Shown here piece after piece: positions 36,508 to 47,035 of a stretch of 64,000 nt of DNA. The position numbers and the translations under genes are program-made. Every line of letters starts with the position of its first letter. The stretch's first letter is position 1. The stretch spans positions 806,001 through 870,000 of the forward strand of contig JAJTUP010000008.1 of assembly GCA_021399435.1 (NCBI GenBank), in the 5' to 3' direction. The notes beneath the pieces were generated by a model. That model did not search any database. It saw only the letters and a program-made list of their open reading frames with translations, and had not been told where the DNA came from. Source of the DNA: Diaporthe sp. PMI_573 (Eukaryota; Ascomycota; Sordariomycetes; Diaporthales; Diaporthaceae).

Positions 36508-39500
36508 TTGTCCTGTCCCCTGGGACTTCACGCGTCGACACTGGGACGACTATCATCTCTGGGAGACGACTATCATCTCTTTCGTCATTTTCAGTGCTGG
36601 CCGGCATGCAGGCACGGATCGCGCCTACACCGCGACATAACCACCTTAGTATTCTGAGGCTCTTGACCAGCGCAAGCGACAAAGAGTCCCAGGGGGTCTC
36701 CAACTAACACTTGACTAGTTTTGCACGGCCACCATGCCAGTTGACGACGCCGAAGACGCCGACGCTCCAGGCTGTGGTGTCTTGGCATTGAACTATGATG
36801 ATGTTGATTTCTGCCTGCCATGATGGCCAAGTCACACAGCCCTAAGAGCTAGGCGACGTGGAGAGGTTCGACGACGAAGCTAGGCCGTATCAGTCTCGCA
36901 CCCCTGCCAGCGTATCGCGCATGAGTGCGGCACAGGATTTAGGGGATTATACGCTACAGAGCAACCTATTTTCGGCACGCGCCAAGCCCGGCCATCATGC
37001 TCGCCTTGAGGGCCTCAGTAAGCGCGCAATTACTTGAGCATAGCACCGCTACACGGATTGTGGAAGCCTTGCTGGAGCTTCCTTCACGATGGGGGAATTG
37101 ATGGTTCTGAGTCATCAGCGCGACTCAAACCGAGTTGTTGGGCTCAAAGAAGAGCTGCTGTTCACGAGATCTGGCCTCGGTCAAACAACGCATCCAACCA
37201 CATTGCTCCCGATTTAGCAGTTTCGACGGCGACCGCGGCGTTGGTGGGGCCATGGACCGTCGGAGATATGCGGATAGCGAATCATCAGGATCGCCAGTGT
37301 GCGCGTTGGTGTGCGCCAGCATCGGAAATCACGGGCGATGTGGCTACAGTGCACGATGTTACGGCTACTTAGTAATATTGACACAAAAGCACCACGCAGC
37401 ACTGCGTACGCTTTCTGGTTGATGGCTGCCCCGTGACTCCTCAGCCGCGGAGTCTTTTCCGTGCACGCAGAAGCTGATTGTTCAAGCAGAGTCGACCGTC
37501 TTGAAGCGGTGCTCAGGGACAGTGCCGAATTGTAGATCTCCCACGATTGACAACCAGAGCCTTTCATCCAAGCGCTCAACTGAAAAAAATAAATCCCACT
37601 TTACGCACACCCCCATTTACCCATACATCATTTCGGCAAACTTTGCATCCATTCAGGACTGCCAAAAATGGGATACAGTGTTACAAGAATCGACGGCAGA
37701 GCATCATGTTAGAACTCGTGAAGGCCCCTTGGCAGCTTCCGACAACTGCGGGCCTGCTTCCCGGACCGAACACAGGTGCGGCACCAGTGCATGAGGAGCC
37801 CCTCGGGCCCGCCCAGACACTGCGCCTGGCCAGCAGGCGTACAACAGGTGTATCTCTTGTAACCCCAACCACGTGGAATACTCGTGCCTGCACCCGGGGA
37901 CGGAATCCTCATGCCGAAGCTAGCACGGCGCGCCTTGCTACTACCCTGGAGTGGATATCAGAGAGACATTGGAAGCGTGGAAGAACGCCTCCGAGGTTGA
38001 TACTGCCCTAGCCCGCTGGCCCTTCATCGCTATCCTCACTCACCCCTTGCGCTAGACTACTAGTCCGCTATCGCTCCCGGATGAATTTTTCTTGCGCATG
38101 GTTGTCCTGTTCTGAAAACGAACACGGCAGTTGTGGTTTAATGGCCCAGAACATCCCAGCGCCCCGGGATTCCCTCCGAAGCGTAACACCACATGAGCCA
38201 GAATAGCCCGACTCGAAACAGCGGTTACGAGGCTCGGGAAGGGCTGTTAGGTTCAGCACGGCAACCGAGCGCAGAGGGACGGAGGGTGGGGGCGGGATTG
38301 TATTTGAACAGGACGGCGGCGCCAGGCACTACCCAGGCCCCCGAGAGGCGGCGCGAGCACTAGGGAAAAAACTGGCACCTGGGCGAGGCTAGAAGTGCGG
38401 AAGAGCCGTTCTAGAAGTTGAGGCGAGGTGGCACAAGCAGCGGGAAGGCTGCGGGATCCGAAGGCCAGGTGCCGTGCATCCGATAGTTTGGGGGTGGGGG
38501 ATGTGATGGGTCGCAAGTCTCGTTCGCGGTGCTCTGTGCCCACGGGTGACATGCCAAATCTGTCTTTGCAGGCCCATCCGTCCAGATGAAAGAAAATGCG
38601 GCCGATCTGCGCGCGCTACTTACCGTGTGATGAATTTGCGATCAGAAAGGACGGCTGCGGCCGAAGTGCGAGTCCGACAGAGTAGGATGAATAGGAGGAT
38701 GGGCCAATCCCGGCCGAGGGCGTTACTCCTGGCGCGCGCCACGTATTTCTGAGATGCTGTCTATCATCTGACTGCACGGTCGTTACCAGGGCCATTACGA
38801 CAAAAAAAAGGGGAGACGGATTTGCACTGGATGAGATGAGTGCAGTGCACCGGTAAGTAGGTCTGGCAGGGTGATTCCCGAAGCACGGGTTAGACAGATG
38901 ACAGTGTCTCACTCGTGGGCTTTTCCTTTCTTCCTTCTCGAAATATTCTTAGCAATCATGAGGTGGGTCCTATTCATCCTGTCATCATATAGCGACGGAT
39001 GGCGATCAAGACGAAGGATGAATAGGGCCACGGACGGAGGATTCAGAGTCTCACGTTCTCGCCTGGGATTTGCGCCCTGACAGGCTGGAGCGGGTTTGGG
39101 TTCCTAGCTGCTGGGCCCCTCGCTCCTCTGCTCTGAAGGGCAATCTGTTGGCTTGGCTTCAACAGTCAGCTGCCCCAGGCCCACACGCCAGTCTCCCTGT
39201 CTCCCCTCCCCCTGGAGGTGCCGAGGGGAGATGCATACGGGCAGGCAGGGCAGGCAGGATGGCATTTTGCAATCACGAGAAGGGCATCAGGGCTGAGGAA
39301 GACGGGTTCCAGTTTCGCGCCAGTGTCGTCGCGGCAGGCCAGTGGGACCGGGGCACGAGGTTAGAGGAGGAGCAACAGGGCGAGTAGATAGGCCTAGTAA
39401 GGCATGGCACATTACTGACCTGTAGACCGTAGTAGGCGAGGCAACTGCACCATTTCGACCCCGCATCCCGGTCCCTGTTCCCGCAGCAAAAGCATCACCA

Positions 39501-40997
39501 CCCACCGGGCGCTGGGCTGCAAAGCAAGCTCAAGCCGCCACCACCTAGGCCTAGCCTCCTGGACAAGCACACAAGCACACAAGCACGGGCAGAGAGAAGA
39601 CAAGGTTGCGGTCGGCAGAGTTCGAAGGGGAAAGTCCATCTCCAGACTCCAGACCGGCTTGCCCACCTGCCCTCACCTGTGCAACCCTTCGCCCGCTCGA
39701 CGAACGTACCCCGACTGTTTGTCTCTGGCCTACCCTTTTTCGCCGCATCACCACAAAAACAAGCCAGACAGCTTTGCCTCTCACTCACCACGCGGCATCC
39801 CATCCTGCAGCGTCTAACCTGCCCGCCTTCGTGAGACAGGCAGATCCAGGGGTTTTCCAATTGCCATCGCCATCCCCGTCCCCAGTTTCCTCATCCTATC
39901 CACCCCACCAACTGGGAGAGGCACGCTCGACGCACGCACTTGGTCCCAACCCACTCTCATTCGACTCCAATCCAATCCAATCCAATCCCGTCCAACCAAA
40001 AGCCCAGTCCTGTCCAGTCAGAGACTCAGAGTCCAATCCGGCCCAGTCAAAGTCCACCGCCGAACATTCCAAGGACAGGAACCACCTGCGTGCAAATCCC
40101 CCCTCTGCGCTTCCTTGCCCTCGCCTCTTGCTCGCCGCTCGCCCGCCCTGCCGACCTGGGACCTGGGACCCGGAGCCTTTACCTCATCAGACTCTGCAGC
40201 TGTCTATCGCATCCTCCATCCCTCTTCCCACCGCCCTGCCGCTTCTGTCAGCATATCTATCTGTAGACTACTGTCTTCCTTATTGCCATTTACAGACCTG
40301 CAGCCCAGCCTGCCTGGTCTATTATCATCCTGTCATCTCCCGACTCTCCCACCAATCTCCCCCAGCCCTTCACTGGACTGCGGCTGCTGTGCTCCTTTGA
40401 CGCATCAACCCAGATTCATCTACAGACGCCATCCCGCCTGCAAGACAGGATCAGACCAGTCCGCCAGCCCTGCCAGACACTCCACGACCTTGTCTGCTTC
40501 CCTCCGAGCTCACGGCGTACTATCGAGGGGCCCCGGCCTTGTCCTGTGATACGTCAGGACGCGGCGAGTCAACCGGCTTTCACAAGGCACAAGGTACAAC
40601 ACCGGCCGGTATCCACCTAGCAGGCAACCTCACCGACACAGCTGCATCGCCGCAGACACACGAGCCTACACCTGCCGCGCTCTCCACGATAGACATTCGG
40701 CACCTATCATCTGTCAACTGTCAACTGTCAACTTCTTCAGCAGACCCTCCATAATCAAAACAAACATCGCCCCCACAAAGGACAGCTTTCTTAAAACAGA
40801 ACCATCTCCACCTGCCACCCGCCAACCCCTGCTTCTGTCCTCGCTGCTCCCGTCCGCCTCTCGAACAAAGCCAAGTCGAATCAAAGCCGCTCGACCTGGG
40901 TTCATCCGTCTGGAACAACGAACCGACTGAAATGTCTACGGTTGAACCATAACTCAATCATTGCCTTTCGAGTTCGAGAGCCAGGGCGGTCGCTCCA
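36508..40997. other. Large intergenic region (4.5 kb) including a long pyrimidine-rich leader
   Basis: From about 39.7 kb to 40.99 kb the plus strand is strongly C/T-rich with Ser/Pro-coding frames (longest 264 codons at 39606-40400); this looks like promoter plus 5' leader of the downstream kinase, not a gene. A (TCCAA)n array lies at about 39966-39987. Near 37838-37924 a short frame has spaced cysteines (CISCNPNHVEYSCLHPG), but no gene could be built around it. Confidence 0.55.
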
Positions 40998-43144
40998 ATG
41001 GGTAACAGCCAGGGCAAACCCGTCGAGTTTGACGGAGAAGGTGCTTATCACTCCATCTACCCCCTACTCCTTACTTGCTTCGATTCCTAGCCTGCGCGCC
41101 GTCGCATTGTCCGCATATTTGACTGACGACTGCTTTTGGCCTATCACAGTAAACCTCAACCATTTTCGACTCCTGCGAGTTGTCGGCCGAGGAGCCTTTG
41201 GCAAAGTACGCATCGTTGAGCGAAAAGACACCAATCTGTCGTTTGCATTGAAGTATATTCGCAAAGATGAAGGTACGAAGACCCACGCAAAAGCCGGCGA
41301 AATCTGATTCCGGTGTGGTCGCTGACATTGTAGACAATATACAGTCGTCCGGTCCGAAAGCGTACGGAATATTATACGAGAGCGCCGCATGCTCGAGCAT
41401 GTTAATCACCCTTTTATCTGTAACTTGCGGTACAGCTTTCAGGATATAGAGTACATGTGCGTCTCCTGCGAGAATTGCTCGTCCCCAAACTGCGATGTGA
41501 TGCTTATGCCGCGTCAGGTACCTTGTCGTTGATCTCATGAGTGGCGGTGACCTTCGATTCCACATCTCCAGGAAGACCTTTACGGAAGACGCCGTCAGGT
41601 TCTGGATCGCCGAGCTGGGGTGCGCTCTGAGATACATACATGGCCAGGGCATTATCCACCGTGATGTCAAACCAGACAATGTTCTCCTAGACGCAGACGG
41701 CCACGTACATCTTACAGATTTCGTAGGGACACCTCAACCAAAGCGGCGCTACCCCTGTATGCTGACGGAGTTTTATAGAACGTGGCATCGGACATCATTC
41801 CAGGAAAAGTTCTGACGAGTAAATCTGGCACACTCGCATACCTTGCCCCCGAGGTCTATGCTGGACACGGCTACGACAGACGGGCTGATTGGTGGTCGCT
41901 CGGAGTGCTCTTCTATGAATGTATCTACAACAAGGTTGGTCATCCACATTTGCACATGTCCAGCCCAGCCTACGGCCCACACGGGAGCTCGCGTGAAGCA
42001 CTAGATTCACGATAAAGTTTATTTGCGGTGGGGTCGAAAGCTAATATTGTGGCACAGAGACCGTTTGAGGGGAATTCTGAGAACGCTTTGAGCACCGTCA
42101 TACAGGCGGCCAACCCCAAGTATCCAATCACGCAACCACCCGTCTCCCTGCTCTGCCTGTACGCCATCAAGGATGCATTGACCTCAGACCCTAACAAAAG
42201 AATGGGTCGCACATGGGAAACATTCACACAACATGACTTCTTCCGGGTGATCGACTTCGAGGCGCTCGAGAGGAAGGAGATAGAGCCAGTGTTCGTTCCA
42301 TCATCCGAGAAGACCAACTTCGACGCAACATATGACCTCGAAGAGCTCTTGTTGGAGGAAGCTCCCCTGGAGGCCCGGGCGCGAAGGCAAAAGCCACGGG
42401 AACGGCTCAAGGACGACGCCACAGACAAAGAAATCAGAGAGGACGAGTTGTACAGGATGATTGAGAGCGACTTCAGGCCATTTGACTACACCGTGGCTGC
42501 TTACAAAAAGTAAGTCCTGCTCATGCACCGTCTCGTGCAGCATGTACTGACTCGGTCATCAACACAGGATCACGGAGGGCAGCGCGGAATGTGAGCCCGC
42601 CGCGGCAGGCATGAATGGCCTGCCCGATGGACAACAGCCACAAGCGCTAACCACGAATGATGCACGGCCGCTGTCACAGGCGACAGCCTCATCCAACGCT
42701 TACCAGGTTGGAACAGGACAACCACTTGCACCCTCGCGGTCTACAGAGGCCAACTCGACGTCACAGCAGCACGGCAAGGGCCTTCACAACAGCAGGGAGC
42801 GTAAGGGCGGCCCTGGGCGCCCGCCTCCGTTGCCCCCATACCCAAGCTCATATACGAACTCGAAACATGGAAAAGCAGCAGGGCCCAAAGGCATTTTCGT
42901 CGAAAGCCCGACTGGCGGAGTTCAAGTCACGCTTGACGGTGGTGGCAGCTGGTCTGACTTGGCGCGACAAGATGCAACACTTCCTGCCGACGCTGCTGGT
43001 GCGGGACAGGAGGGCGGCAAGGTCGAGGCTAGTTCTGGCGGCGTCTTTGGATTCCTGAGTAGGAAGAAGGGAAGAGGCAACAGCCCAAAGCCGAAGGAAA
43101 GGGGAGTACTCGGGAAAGAGGGCGCTCGAGTTGTCATCGGTTAG
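40998..43144 (+). CDS. YANK/STK32-type AGC serine/threonine kinase, probably N-myristoylated
   Basis: Seven exons: 40998-41040, 41150-41272, 41345-41456, 41518-41722, 41779-41934, 42058-42509 and 42568-43144; 555 residues. The N-terminus [14 protein letters not shown] fits an N-myristoylation signal (Gly2), as in animal STK32. Kinase motifs in order: GRGAFGKV loop, FALKYI lysine, [16 protein letters not shown] helix C, HRDVKPDN catalytic loop, LTDFNVAS (DFN in place of DFG, as in the YANK group), [11 protein letters not shown] and ADWWSLGV. After the catalytic domain the segment [25 protein letters not shown] matches the YANK tail, then an unstructured Pro/Ser-rich C-terminus of about 190 residues. 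Substrates are unknown. Six introns were each placed by restoring a kinase motif. Preceded by a long C/T-rich leader. Confidence 0.9.
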
Positions 43145-44502
43145 GCACAGTTCGGATCGTCGAGCATGACTAGCCGGGCCATTGTTGCGAAGGATCAGGA
43201 ACAGGAAAGCTACCGGACGACCAGAACCCTCCAGTCCGACTCGATGGCCTCTGCGAGGAGGAGGGTCCAATCAGAAGGTCGAAATCATCGAAAACCGGCC
43301 CTGCTCCGATTGGATTACCCATGATGATCCAATCGTCATGGCAACATTGTGGTCCCTTCTTGTAGAGGACCGCGCGAGAATCCCATGCGCCAGAAGGGGA
43401 ATGAGCAGCCGAAAGTTCTACAAGCCGGTGGTGGTTAGTAGGAGGACCGACGGCCCACTCAGACGAACCTTTCGCAGGGCGGAGATTTTCGAACAAAGAA
43501 CGGCGGGGTTGCGCACTGGGTGTTAAAGGGGCGGCACAGAAGTTGCAGATGGGTATCTTGACCGACTTGCATGGGGCGGCAGTGCCCTATTTCCGGTTCG
43601 CGCCACGACACCCCGTCTGTGTGCGAGTGTATTGTTCATGGGTCCATTGGCGTCTTTTGATAGAGTGGGTTGTTGGGTGGGATGTATTGGTCGCAGTACA
43701 AGCTTGCATGAGATTCCGGATTGGGAATCGTGGAGTCGTTTGGTGCATGAGCGAGTCGAGATAATGGTGTGCTGCCTATCATCTCCGTTCCCTTTTTTCT
43801 TCATCACTCTCCCGCATCACATTTTTTGTCAACATTAGCAATTACAAAGCATGGATATTGGAGGCTCAGACAGCAGGCGAGAACAGTCCTTCGGGCTACC
43901 TAGGTACCTAGGTAGTCAGTGTGGGATGACCTCTTGGCGGCATGGTACAGAGGGACAGGGAGAGATCATAAGTAGCGGAAATACCCAAATAGTTCGATCA
44001 GTAGATTTGGAAAAGAGGTCTTTTGCTGCGTGCCTCACCGGACAACCCCCAGAACTGCTGGCATGTCACACAGAAGAACAAAAAAGGTCAAAAGTTATAA
44101 CCCATGGAGACGCTTAAAGTGAATGCGAAACTGGTGAACCTGGTGTTCCCCGAGCCGTGTCCCCTGCCAGGGTAACCCCTCTGGGAATTGCCATGAGGTA
44201 CCTAGGTATGTTCCTGTCAGGGGGCGGTTTGGGGTGGGGCTGGGGCTGATTGGCCCCTGCCGCTTGCCGCGTTGGGCTCGTCGGACCTGTGACGCTCTGC
44301 CGGCGCGGCCCTTGCCAGCTCCAACACGACAGTCTCGAACATTCCCGCCAGCTCGCTTTCGTAGCACTTATCAGGTCATTCTTTCACTATCGTATCCACT
44401 CAGCATCATCAGCCAAAGAGCCACTGGCCCCGGGTAGCCAAAGGGGAATAGCAAAGAAAAGAACACCCAGCCCTCGGACGACCGCCGAACACGACGATCG
44501 AG
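43145..44502. other. Intergenic, about 1.4 kb
   Basis: No supportable gene. Contains the 20-bp palindrome at 43896-43915 and a second copy of its core at 44199-44208. Confidence 0.6.
43896..43915. repeat. Perfect 20-bp palindrome built from TACCTAGGTA units
   Basis: CTACCTAGGTACCTAGGTAG reads identically on both strands. The ten-base core TACCTAGGTA recurs at 44199-44208 and 62759-62768. Confidence 0.9.
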
Positions 44503-45968
44503 ATGGATCTGGCCTACGACCACATCGTCGAGGAGTCGCTGCCCAAGGAGGAGGATGGCAAGCGCAACAAGGCCGCCGGGAGTGCCGAGCAGACGCAGAA
44601 CAGCCTGAACGCCGAGTTTCAGGATGCCTACAAGGCCTTTTCCGCGAGCCCGTGGGGCGCGAGGCTCGGCGGGTTCTTCGGGAATGTGGTTAAGCAGGTA
44701 CGTGTCCGCGGGGGAGACGAGAGAGAGGCCCGTGGGAGGGAGCGCGAAAGGGTCTTTAGGTGCTAACTGGCCCATCCGAAAACCACAGGGCGAGACCGTA
44801 TACCAGGGAGCACAGAAGGAACTCACCGCGGTGGGGAGCGAGGCCCAGCGCGGGTTCACGGGGCTGACCAACGCCGTCATCAGCCGGACGAGGGGCCTGT
44901 CGCTGGCCGGCGGGGCCGAGCCCGGGGCCGCCGCGGCCGGGGGGCAGCAGCAGCAGGACGAGGCGGGCGAAGGGTCTTCGACCGGCGAGAAGACCAAGGA
45001 GCTGAGCACAGACGAGGCCATCAAGGAGTCCGAGAACGTGCTCTCGCGGCTGCGGACGGAGGCGGCCAAGCGGCTCAAGGACATCCAGAGGGCCGAGGAC
45101 GCGGCGGACGAGGCGCTGCTGCGGTTCGGGACCAACATCAGCGCGTTCCTGCGGGACGCGGTGAGCATCGCGCCGCCCTCGGGCGCCGAGGGGGGCGGCA
45201 ACAACAACGGGGTGGGCGGCAGCGGCGACGGCAGCACGGTGCTGTTCGAGAGCAAGGACGCGGCTGGCAAGAGGGTGATCCACACGAGCCGGTTCGACGC
45301 ACAGCTGCACGTCATCCACACGTCGACCGAGAGCTTCACCAAGGACCCGGCGACGGGCGACTGGGACACGTGGGGCGCCGAGTTCGACATCAAGGGCAAG
45401 ACTGAGGACATCAGCAGGGACCTGGAGAAGTACCCGGAGCTGCGGGCGACGATGGAGAAGCTCGTGCCCGAGACGATACCGTATGAGGACTTCTGGAAGA
45501 GGTACTACTTCCTGAGGCACGGTATCGACCTCGCGGAGGAGAGGAGGAAGGAGCTCCTGAAGGGTATGTGTTGGATCCCTTGACTTCTTTTTTGTTCTCA
45601 TTATACATCATGGTATCATCTATGCTAACAAAACCCTGCGTCCAGCCGCATCTGCCGAGGAGGAAGTCGGCTGGGACGAGGACTCGGACGACGAGGCCGC
45701 CGGCCCGAGCAAGTCCGACGAGCCCAAGAGGCCCGGCTCGACGGGGTCCTCCACCACCATCCACCCTCCCACAACAAAGCCTGCCGAGAAGGCGCCCGCC
45801 CTCCTGAAGCCGAACGAGTCCCGCAAGTCCAACGACGAGAGGTCGCAGCCCGATAGCGAGACGAGTTACGACATGGTCGGGGCCGCGTCCGGGAACCCGA
45901 GCAACGCGCCCAACAGCCCCAGGGAGGGCCGCAAGGCTGACGATGACAGCGACGAGGACTGGGAGTAA
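44503..45968 (+). CDS. BSD-domain protein (Dos2/SYAP1-like)
   Basis: Three exons: 44503-44697, 44789-45563 and 45646-45968; 430 residues. The N-terminal part ([24 protein letters not shown]) is an amphipathic segment typical of this family. A helical region (about 145-180) and then the BSD domain (about 260-322), recognised by [22 protein letters not shown] with its conserved Phe-Trp pair, follow. The C-terminal third is acidic and Ser/Pro-rich and ends [12 protein letters not shown] domains occur in TFIIH p62, synapse-associated protein 1 and yeast Dos2; the molecular role of this cytosolic group is poorly defined, so I give no function. The gene converges on tsr2 with 344 bp between stops. 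Confidence 0.88.
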
Positions 45969-46312
45969 TTGTTGTTGATGCCGTTGTTTCTGTCTTGATG
46001 TTTGGGTATCTATTGTTTCCGTACGGCTTTTGCGTCTGGGTTGGAGGTGTACGGCGTTATTGAAGGAGACGACGCCAGGGAGGCACGTACTCAGCCGGTC
46101 TTGCCGAGGTCTTGGTCATCTCTCTCTGTGTCTCTCTCTTTTCCTCTTCCTGTAGTCCGGTGTGACGACCTAATCGCAGGGTATCAAGATGGAATTTCAC
46201 ATTTCTTCGAAGAGTGTCGATGCCTTTCCCCCATCTTGCAGCTGTAGCACAAGGGATCTGTATCCCAACCCGCACACATACCCAGAAGCCCCAGATGTCC
46301 GGGTGTTTATCG
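45969..46312. other. Short convergent intergenic region
   Basis: 344 bp between the stops of the BSD and Tsr2 genes; 3' untranslated sequence and nothing else visible. Confidence 0.65.
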
Positions 46313-47035
46313 TCACCTCTTCCTGGTGACCTTGGTAAAGCCGTCGTCGTCGACCTCAGGCGGCGCCTTCTCCTTCTTAGGCGGCGCGGCCTCGACCAGC
46401 GCAGGGGCCTCAGCCATGTCGTCGTCCGAGTCTGCATCTTCATCGTCATCCTCCCAGTCCGTCTCGCCGTCCTGGTCCTCGCCGTGCTTGAATTGCACCT
46501 TGTCGCCCTTGTGGGCCTGCCAGCGCGCCAGAAGGCGGTCGACCTCCTCAAAGTTTCCCCGCGCGCACTGGCCCCGCAGCCGGACGATCTCGGTTGCCAC
46601 GTCGAAGGCCGTGTCGTCGTCGACGTTCACCTCGAACTCGTCCAGCATCACCTGCAGGATCAGCTCCTCCAGGTACTCGGCGTCGGGCTCCTCCTTGTCG
46701 CCCTGCTGTGCTTTTGTTATTTGTACCTGTTGGGATGTTGATGCGCTCCCGTTTGCGGCGGCGGTCGTGAAGGGGGGGGAATTGGTCGGCAACCTCGCCT
46801 GCGAACCAGTCGCGCTTGTCGGCTGAGTCTTCGCCGCCCCAGTTGTTCTGCACGGCGAGCGTGAGGGCGGGCCACAGGTTTAGAGAGAGGGCTACGCCCT
46901 GCTCGAAGCGGGCTTGGCGGGTGTCTGTTTGGGTTGCGCGGGGTGGTTAGCTGGGTGTTTTATTCTTTCTAGATGCTGGGAGGCGTGTAAATGTCACGGA
47001 CCTGTGGACGCCTCGGCTGATGCGCTGGACGCCAT
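46313..47035 (-). CDS. tsr2: Tsr2, Rps26 chaperone for 40S assembly (apparent one-base frame break)
   Basis: Exon 1 47035-47002 and exon 2 46924-46313, intron 46925-47001; about 214 residues. Tsr2 carries Rps26 (eS26) to pre-40S particles. Seen: MASSASAEASTDTRQARFEQ, then ALSLNLWPALTLAVQNNWGG and DKRDWFAGEVADQF, which are the family core, followed by EYLEELILQVMLDEFEVNVDDDTAFDVA, an acidic tail and the C-terminal DDDGFTKVTRKR. The core and the tail lie in different frames: exon 2 has one base too many. The change falls at a run of eight G (plus strand 46772-46779, C8 in the gene); seven would join FAGEVADQFPP to FTTAAANGS. No plausible intron bridges it. Since the gene is essential in yeast, a homopolymer sequencing error is more likely than inactivation. 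Confidence 0.88.

Noticed and set aside
37838..37924. Cysteine-spaced short peptide (CISCNPNHVEYSCLHPG)
   Set aside because: Looked like a zinc-binding fragment, but no start, introns or neighbouring domain could be found; too short to call.
39606..40400. 264-codon plus-strand frame before the YANK-type kinase
   Set aside because: It is a translation of a C/T-rich tract (Ser/Pro/Leu), with simple repeats and no conserved features; best explained as promoter and 5' leader.
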